The translations under genes were made by a program, and so were the position numbers. A stretch of 64,000 nt of DNA from an uncultured bacterium (lineage in GTDB: Bacteria; Planctomycetota; Phycisphaerae; Phycisphaerales; SM1A02), in NCBI GenBank assembly GCA_903919715.1, contig CAIXJC010000013.1:27984-91983 (forward strand), given 5' to 3'. Each line of letters starts with the position of its first letter. Position 1 is the stretch's first letter. Positions 32,944-42,036 of this stretch are shown one piece after another. The notes below the pieces were generated by a model. That model was not told the DNA's origin and ran no database searches. It saw only the letters and a program-made list of their open reading frames with translations.

Positions 32944-33884
32944 AAGGTGCTCTCACATCGAAGAAGTCAGGAGATTCCTCGGCATCCAAAGAATTGGAAC
33001 CCGAGAGATCGACCGAAGCGCTCGCCGACGAAAACAGTCCACGAGTCATCGCACTCTTGAATCAAAAGGGTGGTGTTGGAAAGACCACGTCAACCGCGAA
33101 TCTCGGCGCGGCATTCGCACTCGCAGGGCTGCGAACGCTGGTTGTTGATCTCGATCCTCAGTCGAATCTCTCACTGCACTTCGGGCACGAGCCTGCTCCC
33201 GATCAGCCAACGGTGCGCGATCTCTTTATGAATCCCGATATTGCAGCGAGCGAATTGATACGCGAGGCGCGCTCGAATCTCTGGTTCATTCCAAGTGACA
33301 CAGAACTCGCGCTTGTTGAAGGTGAACTTGCACTTCAACCGAACATGCAGCACATTCTCGCAGAGCGGTTGGCTCCAGTCATGCCATCGTTTGATGTTGT
33401 GTTGCTTGATTGTCCTCCAAGTCTTGGAGTCTTGACGGTGAATGCGCTGACAATCGCCGATGAAGTCGTTGTTCCAACGCAGGCGCAGTATCTCGCACTT
33501 CGCGGCCTTGAGAAATTATTAGAGACCGTTTTGTTGGTGCAGCGCGCGTTGAATTCACGATTAAAGGTGGCGGGAGTCTTGCTGTGCATGCACGAATCAC
33601 AGTCGAGTCATGGCAAAGCAGTCGTCGAGGAAATGGATAGTTACTTTGCAAAGTTCCGCGGGAGCGGTTTGCCATGGCAAGATGCCGTGGTCCTGCGACC
33701 TGCGGTTCGGCGCAATATTAAATTGGCGGAGGCGCCAAGTTTTGGCCAGACAATCTTCGACTATGCGCCGACATGCGCAGGCGCTGCCGATTATCGCGCG
33801 CTCGCCGAAGCAATTCGGCAGCGATGGAAACCGGTGGAATCTCGGGTTGCACTTTCCGCATCCGCCGGGATTTCTGCGTCGTGA
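32940..33884 (+). CDS. parA: ParA/Soj-family ATPase
   Basis: 314 residues. Deviant Walker A NQKGGVGKTT at about residues 38-47, DLDPQSNLSLHFG, and Walker B VVLLDCPPSLGVL. This subgroup segregates chromosome origins or positions protein clusters. A ~30-residue polar N-terminal lead precedes the core. No ParB gene follows: the next gene (GTGA overlap) is a VanZ/zinc-ribbon protein, so it may be an orphan ParA or serve another cargo. The ATG at 32940 overlaps the previous stop. Confidence 0.9.
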   Translation: MKGALTSKKSGDSSASKELEPERSTEALADENSPRVIALLNQKGGVGKTTSTANLGAAFALAGLRTLVVDLDPQSNLSLHFGHEPAPDQPTVRDLFMNPDIAASELIREARSNLWFIPSDTELALVEGELALQPNMQHILAERLAPVMPSFDVVLLDCPPSLGVLTVNALTIADEVVVPTQAQYLALRGLEKLLETVLLVQRALNSRLKVAGVLLCMHESQSSHGKAVVEEMDSYFAKFRGSGLPWQDAVVLRPAVRRNIKLAEAPSFGQTIFDYAPTCAGAADYRALAEAIRQRWKPVESRVALSASAGISAS

Positions 33885-34990
33885 CGGATTCAGTTTCTCC
33901 TCCAATCACTCAGCTTGGAACCGCAGGTTTTCGATGTTGGCGGATCATTCTGGTCCTCGCAATTCTGACAGTCTCGGTGGCGACGCATTGGCCGAATCTG
34001 ACGCTCGCTCCTGAAGCGCCAAGCGACAAAATTTTTCACGCAGTGACATTTGGCGTCCTCACATTTTTATTCTGGCGAACACATTGGCTTGGAAGTCTTT
34101 GGGCGCTGGCTCTTGTGATGACCGCATTCGCGGCAATCGATGAGCGAACGCAGTCGCTCGAATGGTTCCATCGGCAGACATCCTTGGAGGATTGGTGTGC
34201 CGACATGATCGGTATCGGAGTGGCTTTCCTCTTGATTTCGCAGAGGTCGATTGCGAAGGGGAAATCGACACTTTCGCAGATGCGGGCGGCGCTTGCTGAT
34301 GCCGCGGAGCGCGAAATGTTCTGCCGCCCATTTACTTGGATTGCAATGGCAACATCCGCAGCGCTTGGAGTTCTTGTGGGAGTCCCGCTGACAGTGGCTG
34401 TCGGCAAAATAATTTTCCGCGACCAACATCCTTGGCAGACCGCATTTCTGGGCGGCGTTCTCTTTGCTGCTGTTGCGATTCAATTGACGTGGCGTTCCGC
34501 ACTGCGCGCCGCAGTCTTGCGCATCGCACGTGAACGAATGTGTTTTTGCTGCGGACAACATATTTCCAAGGAAGACACTGCGCTTGCAGGAACTTGCGGC
34601 AGCTGTGGTGAAAAGTGGCGGCGTGCGCAGTGGGTGCCTCCCGCGGAAGTGCGACGAGGCGCTGCGCCTGTTTCCCGCCGAAGCCTGATTCTTTTTTCGC
34701 TGCTGGGAGCAATTGGAATCATGGCCGTCCTCTTCTTTATGCAGGTCACTTTGCGGCTAGGCGGCAATCAATGGCTCTCGGCGGAGATGCTCGATTTGTG
34801 CTCGTACGCATTTGCGATTGTTGGGATTGCGTTGATCCTTCGTTTTATGTCCGTGCCATATCGTCGACATCTGGCGAATGAGGGGTCGAATTGTCTTGCC
34901 TGCGGCCATGATTTGCAGGGCACATCGTCTTCGAGTGAGGTTGGGATTTGCCCCGAGTGCGCAACCGAATTTGTTCGAATCAAGGCGTAG
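33881..34990 (+). CDS. VanZ-like membrane protein with two zinc ribbons
   Basis: 369 residues, GTG start overlapping parA. The N-terminal part (about 20-130) has the VanZ pattern: helix, WPNLTLAPEAPSDKIFHAVTFG, and AIDERTQSLEWFHRQTSLEDWCADMIG. Two more membrane pairs follow (about 145-205 and 265-325), separated by a four-Cys zinc-ribbon (CFCCGQHI ... CGSCGEKW). A second ribbon (CLACGHDLQG ... CPECATEF) ends the protein, a frequent planctomycete module. VanZ proteins affect glycopeptide response and envelope traits; the zinc-ribbon fusion is unusual. Confidence 0.82.
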   Translation: MTDSVSPPITQLGTAGFRCWRIILVLAILTVSVATHWPNLTLAPEAPSDKIFHAVTFGVLTFLFWRTHWLGSLWALALVMTAFAAIDERTQSLEWFHRQTSLEDWCADMIGIGVAFLLISQRSIAKGKSTLSQMRAALADAAEREMFCRPFTWIAMATSAALGVLVGVPLTVAVGKIIFRDQHPWQTAFLGGVLFAAVAIQLTWRSALRAAVLRIARERMCFCCGQHISKEDTALAGTCGSCGEKWRRAQWVPPAEVRRGAAPVSRRSLILFSLLGAIGIMAVLFFMQVTLRLGGNQWLSAEMLDLCSYAFAIVGIALILRFMSVPYRRHLANEGSNCLACGHDLQGTSSSSEVGICPECATEFVRIKA

Positions 34991-34999
34991 GATCGATTG

Positions 35000-36295
35000 A
35001 TGGCACCGAGGCAAGTAATCATTATTGGTGGCGGAATTGCTGGGCTTTGTGCTGCGATTCACTGCGAGCGAATGAGTATCGATTGGATATTGCTCGAAGC
35101 CTCCAAGCGCCTAGGAGGTCGCGTAGGAACTCGAGTGATCGATGGTTGCAGAATCGATCATGGTTTCGCGGTGTTGTTGACTGCGTATCCAGAGTTGCGC
35201 GGGATGATCGATCTTAAACAACTCGATCTTCGATCATTTCAATCTGGCGCGCTCGTACAGCGCGCCGGAAAATTCACTCGATTGGCAAATCCACTGCGGC
35301 ATCCATTGCAGGCGGTGGCTTCTGCGTTGACGGGTGCGATGAGTGTGGCGGATGCTTGCCGCATCTTGCCGATCGCTCTCCGTGCCGCGTTTGCTCCTTC
35401 GATCACCGATCCTGATGTATCGCACGGCTATTCAGCGAGGGATCTGCTGCAGCAGCGAAAAGTCTCCGATCAGCTCGTTGATGGTTTTTTTCGGCCGTTT
35501 TTCGGTGGAGTCTTTCTTGACGGTTCGCTCGGTGCTGACGCAGCAGCCTTCGAGTTTCGTCTTGCTATGTTTGCGCGAGGTGTCGCGGCACTTCCAGTCG
35601 CAGGAATGGGGGAGATCGCACGGCAACTCATTGAACAGATTCCAAATTCGCGGGTCCGCACGGCGACGACTGTCCGCGAAGTCATTCGCACGAGTGAGGA
35701 TGCGAGCCCGACTCGTTGGCGTGTCGCGACGACTGCTGGCGAAACACACGAGGCGAGCGCGATCATCGTTGCGCTCGATGCCGACGGTGCGCAGTCGCTG
35801 CTTCCGTCATTGCCTTCGCGCTCATGGTGTTCGACGGCGGCGATCACATGGCGAGTCGATCGAGCGAAACTTCCTCCGTCACTTTGCGAAGCGATCTCAT
35901 TGATTGATGGAGATGGCACCGGTCCAGTCAATCATCTGTGCGCGCCAACATCGGTCGCTGGCGAATATGCGCCGCAGGGGACGAGTCTGATCAGCGGCAA
36001 TGTGATTGATCCGATTGCGCTGGCTCGCCGGGATGAAGATCTCGAGTGCGACGCGCGTTCTCAGATGTCCAACTGGTTCGGCAACGAGGCAACTCGCCAC
36101 TGGAAACTTGTTTGTATTGATCGCATTGCCCATGCGCTACCACGTCAGCATCCGAATGATTTAGAGGCTCGCCCTCAGATGGATCAGGGAGGGGGGCTCT
36201 TTCTCGCTGGTGATCATGTGACCGACGGGTCGATCAATGGAGCGATGCGCTCGGGGCGGGTTGCGGCAGCTGCGGTCAGCGCGTTGTTGGGATAA
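35000..36295 (+). CDS. FAD-dependent amine oxidase/desaturase-like oxidoreductase
   Basis: 431 residues. The N-terminal FAD motif VIIIGGGIAGLCAAIHC with Glu about 31 (LLEAS) and the GGRVG motif define the flavin amine oxidase/phytoene desaturase superfamily; the C-terminal FAD motif GGGLFLAGDHVTDGSINGAM closes it. Substrate unknown: protoporphyrinogen, carotenoid or amine are possibilities and nothing nearby decides. It follows the VanZ gene by 9 bases and ends the operon. Confidence 0.87.
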   Translation: MAPRQVIIIGGGIAGLCAAIHCERMSIDWILLEASKRLGGRVGTRVIDGCRIDHGFAVLLTAYPELRGMIDLKQLDLRSFQSGALVQRAGKFTRLANPLRHPLQAVASALTGAMSVADACRILPIALRAAFAPSITDPDVSHGYSARDLLQQRKVSDQLVDGFFRPFFGGVFLDGSLGADAAAFEFRLAMFARGVAALPVAGMGEIARQLIEQIPNSRVRTATTVREVIRTSEDASPTRWRVATTAGETHEASAIIVALDADGAQSLLPSLPSRSWCSTAAITWRVDRAKLPPSLCEAISLIDGDGTGPVNHLCAPTSVAGEYAPQGTSLISGNVIDPIALARRDEDLECDARSQMSNWFGNEATRHWKLVCIDRIAHALPRQHPNDLEARPQMDQGGGLFLAGDHVTDGSINGAMRSGRVAAAAVSALLG

Positions 36296-36306
36296 GAGCC
36301 GGCGGC

Positions 36307-36807
36307 CTATTTGTTTGGCGGTGGCGCAAAGCCTTCGGGCATGATCGTTTGTGAAGTGGTCGCTGCGGTTGTTGGAACGCTTGGCGCTTTGGGAGCATCC
36401 ACATCAGAAATTGACCGAACACGCAAGAGTGCGGGGCTCATCATCGGTTCGATTTGATTCAGCGCAATGTCGACTCGCGCTTTGCGGGAATCCTTGGTGA
36501 AATTCAGAATGGTGGTCTTTCCCCTTGCTTGCTGAGAGACAAGTTCCCACCCAGCGGCGTTAAACCTCTCTTTGGTCGACTCGATATTGTCTTTGGAATT
36601 CTTCAGGTCGCCTCGGTAGATCACTTCGACTGAGGTGACTTGATCTCCGCTGCGCTCAATGTCGCGGGTGATGATCGGATCAAAGCCAGCCACATTTGGG
36701 ATGTCGCTCTCAAGCACCATTTCTGGCTGGCTGCTGCAACCAGTTTGGAAGGAGGACGCACCTGCAAAGAGAACAAGCGTGAAGATGATTGGTGCAAATG
36801 GTCTCAT
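36307..36807 (-). CDS. small lipoprotein of unknown function
   Basis: 166 residues with a signal peptide ending in a lipobox-like FQTGC (Cys about 24). The mature part has VTSVEVIYRGDLKNSKDN and FNAAGWELVSQQARGKTTILNFTKDSRKARVDI, resembling small domains that sense or bind at the envelope, but no family is recognised. Pro/Thr/Ala-rich tail. Divergent from murJ with only 30 bases between starts, so the two share promoter space. Confidence 0.8.
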   Translation of the reverse strand: MRPFAPIIFTLVLFAGASSFQTGCSSQPEMVLESDIPNVAGFDPIITRDIERSGDQVTSVEVIYRGDLKNSKDNIESTKERFNAAGWELVSQQARGKTTILNFTKDSRKARVDIALNQIEPMMSPALLRVRSISDVDAPKAPSVPTTAATTSQTIMPEGFAPPPNK

Positions 36808-36837
36808 TGAGCCGATGGCATCAATCTACCTTACCCC

Positions 36838-38424
36838 ATGGCTCGAAGCTTTGAGTTTCACGCACGCACCGTTTCAGCATTGACGTTCCTCAGCCGGATC
36901 ACTGGCTTGGCGCGAGATGCTGCGATGAGTCGCGTCTTCGGAGTTGGCGTGGTCACCGATGCATTTGCATTCGCATTCATGGTGCCAAACCTCTTTCGTC
37001 GCCTGTTCGGCGAAGGTGCGTTGACCTCGAGTTTCTTGCCCGTGTATGCCCAAGTTCAGGATCGGGACCCAGCCGTTGGCAAGGCACTTGCTCGGATGGT
37101 TCTCTCTCGCGTCGCTGTATTTCTTGCGGGAATCTGTCTTCTGGGCGAACTCTTGCTTTGGTTTTTCTGGCCGACATCCGGGCAGGAATCGGCGCTGCTC
37201 TCCGCACGCATGGTCGGGATTCTCCTTCCTTATATGCCGCTCATTTGCCTTGTCGCCCTGATGGGGGCAGTGCTGCAGGTTCATCACCGATTTGGACCGA
37301 CCGCTGCGGCTCCGATCATTCTGAACTTGATGATTGTGTTGACGAGCGTCGGATTGGCGCCATCGATGATGCGACGATTCGGGTTGGCAGTCATCGATCC
37401 GACCGCGCACATCATGATTGTTGCGGTCAGCGTCTTGGTCGCAGGCATCCTTCAATGGATTTGGAGTGCATGGTCGCTACGCAACCTCGATATTCGCAGT
37501 GGTGTGATCTGCCCAGAATCACGCGCGAAATTTGTACAAGTCATTCGGCAAGCGGTTCCGATGGCGCTTGGTTTAGGTGTGTTGCAAGTGAACACATTTG
37601 TCGATGGGATCATTGCAAGCTATCCAACGTTGATTGGACCGACGATCTTTGGTGTCGCCTTTCCACTTCAAGAGGGATCGATGGCATCGATGGCATTCGC
37701 ACAGCGGCTGTACGAATTTCCGCTGGGGGTCTTTGGAATTTCGGTCGCAACTGCGATCTTTCCACAACTTTCGCGCGAAGCGAATGATCCGGCTGCCTTT
37801 CGTATTTCGATGGCGCGTGCGCTGCGATTGGTGATGTTTATCGGCTTCCCAGCAAGCATCGGCTTGATGTTGCTGCGAGTGCCGTTAACCGCTGCAGTCT
37901 TTCAAGGAGATTCGTTTTCGAGCGAAGACACCGAGCGGGTCGCCAATATCCTGATGGCGTTTGCGCCAGCAATCTGGGCTTATAGCGCCAATCAATTGCT
38001 GACTCGAGCGTTCTATGCGCGTGGCGAACCGATGACGCCTGTTCTCGTGGCGGTGAGTATGGTGGCGCTCAATTTCCTGCTGAATATCACGCTCATTTGG
38101 ACGCCGCTAAAGACTGCAGGGTTGGCGCTCTCGACAGCATTCTGTGCGATTCTTCAGATGATCATCTTGGAAAGACTTCTTGCTCGCCGTGTTGGGCCGA
38201 TGGTGACTGGTGAGGTTCGCAGAAGTTGGTGGCACACAGTCTTCGCGTCGATATTTATGACCGCCGTGCTCGCTGGCGTGATGATGTTCACGCCGACGAA
38301 CTCAAGCTGGATCGTGACTGTCTGCGTTCTCCTAGGACTTGTTGGTCTTGGAGGAGGCGCATTCTTCGTGGGCGCAAAGATTCTGCGAATGCCAGAACTG
38401 CGCTGGGCACTTGGAAAACAGTGA
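36838..38424 (+). CDS. murJ: lipid II flippase MurJ (MviN)
   Basis: 528 residues, about fourteen membrane helices. N-terminal MviN signature: TFLSRITGLARDAAMSRVFG with AFAFMVPNLFRRLFGEGALTSSF, then FPLGVFGISVATAIFPQLSR and AFYARGEPMTPV. Flips lipid II across the inner membrane for peptidoglycan synthesis. Convergent with the M16 peptidase pair; a 13 bp tandem repeat lies between the stops. Confidence 0.95.
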   Translation: MARSFEFHARTVSALTFLSRITGLARDAAMSRVFGVGVVTDAFAFAFMVPNLFRRLFGEGALTSSFLPVYAQVQDRDPAVGKALARMVLSRVAVFLAGICLLGELLLWFFWPTSGQESALLSARMVGILLPYMPLICLVALMGAVLQVHHRFGPTAAAPIILNLMIVLTSVGLAPSMMRRFGLAVIDPTAHIMIVAVSVLVAGILQWIWSAWSLRNLDIRSGVICPESRAKFVQVIRQAVPMALGLGVLQVNTFVDGIIASYPTLIGPTIFGVAFPLQEGSMASMAFAQRLYEFPLGVFGISVATAIFPQLSREANDPAAFRISMARALRLVMFIGFPASIGLMLLRVPLTAAVFQGDSFSSEDTERVANILMAFAPAIWAYSANQLLTRAFYARGEPMTPVLVAVSMVALNFLLNITLIWTPLKTAGLALSTAFCAILQMIILERLLARRVGPMVTGEVRRSWWHTVFASIFMTAVLAGVMMFTPTNSSWIVTVCVLLGLVGLGGGAFFVGAKILRMPELRWALGKQ

Positions 38425-38442
38425 TCTATCCCTGATCCCAAG

Positions 38443-38476
38443 CGAATCAGCCGAACGAATCAGTCGAACGAATCAC
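38443..38476. repeat. 13 bp tandem repeat (2.6 copies) at the M16 gene end
   Basis: The unit CGAATCAGYCGAA occurs at 38443-38455 and 38456-38468, and partly at 38469-38476. On the minus strand it begins directly behind the stop codon of the peptidase gene, and every unit carries TGA again. Confidence 0.8.
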
Positions 38477-39991
38477 TCAGCCACCAGTTGCTGGGGCTGG
38501 TGCAGCCGTCGGAGTTGGCGCCGCTGCTGCGATTGGTTTGAGAGAGATTGGATCACGCATTGGCAATTGGGTTGCAGAACCAAATTGCTCCATCGTCGCT
38601 CGACCTTGCAGATCGCCTTTGGAAATATCCGACCATTTGCCGACAACGAGAATCGTCATCTTGGAAGGATCGAGATACTTCTGTGCGACTCTTTGGATGT
38701 CTTCTGGGGTCACAGCGCGGATCTTTTCGCGATAATTTTCCCAGTATCCCGCAGGTCGATTCGTCCATTCATCACTGACGAAAACGCCAAGCATTCCAGC
38801 CTTGGATGCGAAGGTCGAAGGGAAGGTTTCGATGAATGAATTCTTCGCGGTTTCAAGTTCTGATGGGCTGACAAGTGTTGTACGCATTCGCACGAATTCT
38901 TCGAAGATCAATTTGGCTGCAAGAGCAACTGTCGGGCTCTTGCTTTCGTACGCGGCACGGAAAATCCCAGGATAAAAAGCACCTGCGCGGAATCCAGATC
39001 CTGCGCTGTATGCCAATCCTTCATCGCTTCGGACGCGCTGCATGATGCGGCTGGAGAACCCGCCGCCACCAAGAATTTCATTCATTATGGTGTATGCATA
39101 AAAGTCAGGATTCTCTCGCTGAATCGAGCGAAGTCCGATCGTGACCTTTCCTTGAGGAATGTCTTTCTCAACGAAATACACGCCAGGCTTCATTTCGTGA
39201 GTTGGAGCGACTGGTTGCGCACCTTTCGCGCCTTTCGCCCAACCTGCAAGCGCCTTTTCAAGAGTCGCTGGCATTGTCTTGGGGTCGAAGTCGCCAGTGA
39301 TAGAAATGATCATGTTGCCAGGATGAAAAATCTTCTCGGCCATGTCTTCCATTTCGTCGTCGGTGATTGCTTCAATGCCTGCGCCAGTTGGCTGGCGGGA
39401 CTCGAAGTGATCTTCGCCGTAGACGAGATATGCCCATTCGCGACCGCTGATTGATGCGGCATCATCGTTGCGCTGCTTCAGTGCTTCCATCGCATCGCCC
39501 TTGGCGATCTTGAACTTCGCGTCATCAAATCCTGGATTCTTCAGGAGGTCGATGAGAATCGCCAAGCTCGCGTCGAAATTCGACTTGAGGCAGTCGATCG
39601 ATGCAGCGCTATTCCAATCGTTTGAACGAATGCCAAGATTCGTCGCCATGAATTCCAGTTTTTCGTCGACTTGATCGGCGTTCATTTCCTTTGTTCCACC
39701 GCGGCGCATCATGGACGTCGTCATTGCGGCAAGTCCAGCACGATCGGCTGGATCGAGGTCACTTCCACCCATGCAGGTGATCGTCAGATTGATCAGCGGA
39801 AACTCATGGCTCGGCACCATGTACACCGGCGTTCCATCGGAAAGAGTCGTTCGATATTCGCTCCCCTTGGGCGGAGTGAACGTGAGCGGGGGATATGTGA
39901 TTGTCTCGGGGCGTGGAGGAATCGTGGTTGTTCCTGCCAATGCGCTTGATGCCATTGAAACTGCTGCGATGATGGTCAGAGTCGTCTTCAT
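38477..39991 (-). CDS. M16B peptidase, non-catalytic (R/Y-type) subunit, secreted
   Basis: 504 residues from the ATG at 39991 (AAGGA ribosome site upstream). Signal peptide ends SSALAG. The M16 fold is clear, but the zinc site HXXEH is absent: the position reads GLAAMTTSMMRRGGT. The C-terminal half keeps the R/Y substrate-binding signature (QRVRSDEGLAYSAGSGFR). This is the profile of the inactive partner in bacterial M16B heterodimers. It follows the catalytic subunit gene by 56 bases. Pro/Ala tail at the C-terminus. Confidence 0.9.
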   Translation of the reverse strand: MKTTLTIIAAVSMASSALAGTTTIPPRPETITYPPLTFTPPKGSEYRTTLSDGTPVYMVPSHEFPLINLTITCMGGSDLDPADRAGLAAMTTSMMRRGGTKEMNADQVDEKLEFMATNLGIRSNDWNSAASIDCLKSNFDASLAILIDLLKNPGFDDAKFKIAKGDAMEALKQRNDDAASISGREWAYLVYGEDHFESRQPTGAGIEAITDDEMEDMAEKIFHPGNMIISITGDFDPKTMPATLEKALAGWAKGAKGAQPVAPTHEMKPGVYFVEKDIPQGKVTIGLRSIQRENPDFYAYTIMNEILGGGGFSSRIMQRVRSDEGLAYSAGSGFRAGAFYPGIFRAAYESKSPTVALAAKLIFEEFVRMRTTLVSPSELETAKNSFIETFPSTFASKAGMLGVFVSDEWTNRPAGYWENYREKIRAVTPEDIQRVAQKYLDPSKMTILVVGKWSDISKGDLQGRATMEQFGSATQLPMRDPISLKPIAAAAPTPTAAPAPATGG

Positions 39992-40047
39992 AATTATGTC
40001 CTTCTTCAGATTCGCTGGTTGGTTTGCGATGTGTGTTGTTGGGCAAT

Positions 40048-41949
40048 TCACTTTGCACCTCCAGTTGTTTCGAGTTGCGAAATGCGTTCGCGCATTTTCT
40101 TAAGCATGAAATCCATCATCGGCTTCATTTGTGGAGGCACTTGTGCTGCTTGAGCTTCCATCTGAGTGATGCCTTCTTGCAGTCCCTTGAGATCCGTTTC
40201 CTTCATGATCTGACTGACCATTTGCTTTGCTCGTGCTTGCATTGGAGCAGGAAGTTTTGCGATTTCAGGATCGACAGCGGAATCAGCAGCAGATGGTTTG
40301 CGAAGGAATGTCGCAACAGATCGATTCGATGCGTCGAAATACTTGCGGGCAACGCGTTGAATATCTGCGGCAGTCACCGCTTGAAGTTTCTTTGGACTCT
40401 CATTGATTTCTTCCCATCCGCCGAGCGCTTCGGAATACGCCATGCCAACAAGCAAGCGGAAATTCGCCTGCAAGCCACGGTACGAATCCGCTGCGACTTG
40501 ATTCTTCACCTTCTGCAGTTCGTTGTCGGTGACTGGTTCGTCCTGAAGGCGCTTGAGTTGGGTGTACCAAGCATCTTCGAGTTGGGTGGGAGTTCCATCG
40601 CCTTTGGTCTCCGCACTGAAGGCGAAGAATCCTGCGGTCTTGCGGCTGTCCTGTTGCGCTGAAGTTTCGGATGCAATCTGGCTTCCTTCCACCATGGACT
40701 TGTAGAGTCGTCCCGTGCGTCCGTTGAGAATCTGCGACATCATGTCGAGTGGATACGAATCCGCATGGCGGAATGGAACCGTGTGATATCGAATCTCAAC
40801 CTGTGGTTGGCAATCAGCCTGTGCATTCATCCGTTGCTCCGCCATCTGCTTCGCTTCGAGAGTGATGACGGCTGGTGGTGGAGTCGCTCCAGCTTGTAGC
40901 CGCGAGAAGTAAGACTCGATTTGTGGCTTTATTTCGGCTGGTTTGAAATCGCCGACGATGAAGCCGACGAGATTATTTGGGCGGTAATAGATATTCCAAT
41001 ACTTCATCGCCTCGTCCATGGAGTACGAGTTCAGATCGCTCGTCCATCCGATGACGGGCCATGAATATCCGCTGGACATCCAGAACATCGCATCGAATTG
41101 CTCTTGAAAAGTTCCTGTCGGCGTGCTTTCGGTGCGCAGGCGACGTTCTTCATGAACAACATCTCGCTCGCTATAGAACTCGCGGAAGACGCTGTCATTC
41201 AAGCGATCGCTTTCCATCCAACACCAGAGTTCGAACTTGTTACTTGGAACAGTGATGAAGAAGAAAGTGAGATCGTGTGAAGTGAAGGCGTTCATTCGGC
41301 TTCCGCCGCCCTTCGTATAAATCTGATCGAATTCATCCTTGACGATCGAGCCGATCTTCTTCTGGTCAGCTTCGAGCGTGGCGATCTGTGCTTTGATCTC
41401 TTGCGTCTTCTTTGCGCCGTCGGCAGCCTTCGGATCGATCTTGCCGAGTTCCGTTTTTAGTGCTGAAAGAGCTGTCGTGTTGAGGCGACCTTGCTGGCTG
41501 TCCATTGATGTCTTGAGCTCTGCTCGCATCTTGGCCAGTGCTGGTGTGTCATTGGACGCACTCCACGGATCGTCAATCTCGCCGAGGAAAAACCGCTGGT
41601 ACTGAGTGGTCCAAACGTATTGGTTCATCGCATCCCGCAGTGTCTTCTGGGAAGCACGGAAATCGGCGTCCTTTTTGGCGTCGGCAGTTCCGATCGTGTT
41701 CGTCCCCTTGAACATCATGTGTTCGAAGAAGTGCGAGATGCCAGTGATGCCGGGGCGCTCGTTTGCACTGCCGACCTTGGCCAGCCAGCCAGCCGAAATG
41801 GTGTTTGGCTCATCAGTGCGTGGGATGAGAACGAATTTCATCCCATTTTGGAGGGTGAATATTTCGGGGGTGATCTGCTGCGCCTGTGCAGAGTGTGGGA
41901 AGAGAAGGGCGACGGTGACGGCGAGGATGGATCCGAATATCTTTTTCAT
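40048..41949 (-). CDS. M16B zinc peptidase, catalytic subunit, secreted
   Basis: 633 residues from the ATG at 41949 (GGAG upstream), signal peptide ending SAQAQQ. The inverted zinc motif is HFFEH (residues 73-77) followed by MMFKGT. A ~130-residue charged, probably coiled-coil insertion (about 100-200) sits between the zinc motif and the rest of the first domain, longer than in typical members. The C-terminus is Met/Gln-rich and helical. With the next gene it should form a periplasmic or outer-membrane-facing heterodimer degrading peptides. Confidence 0.93.
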   Translation of the reverse strand: MKKIFGSILAVTVALLFPHSAQAQQITPEIFTLQNGMKFVLIPRTDEPNTISAGWLAKVGSANERPGITGISHFFEHMMFKGTNTIGTADAKKDADFRASQKTLRDAMNQYVWTTQYQRFFLGEIDDPWSASNDTPALAKMRAELKTSMDSQQGRLNTTALSALKTELGKIDPKAADGAKKTQEIKAQIATLEADQKKIGSIVKDEFDQIYTKGGGSRMNAFTSHDLTFFFITVPSNKFELWCWMESDRLNDSVFREFYSERDVVHEERRLRTESTPTGTFQEQFDAMFWMSSGYSWPVIGWTSDLNSYSMDEAMKYWNIYYRPNNLVGFIVGDFKPAEIKPQIESYFSRLQAGATPPPAVITLEAKQMAEQRMNAQADCQPQVEIRYHTVPFRHADSYPLDMMSQILNGRTGRLYKSMVEGSQIASETSAQQDSRKTAGFFAFSAETKGDGTPTQLEDAWYTQLKRLQDEPVTDNELQKVKNQVAADSYRGLQANFRLLVGMAYSEALGGWEEINESPKKLQAVTAADIQRVARKYFDASNRSVATFLRKPSAADSAVDPEIAKLPAPMQARAKQMVSQIMKETDLKGLQEGITQMEAQAAQVPPQMKPMMDFMLKKMRERISQLETTGGAK

Positions 41950-42036
41950 TAGTTTTCTCCAATATGGGGGGGCATATTTGTATACGAATTGCAAACAAAA
42001 TGCGCCACGAACCGATTTCAAGGCTATGTTCCTTCC

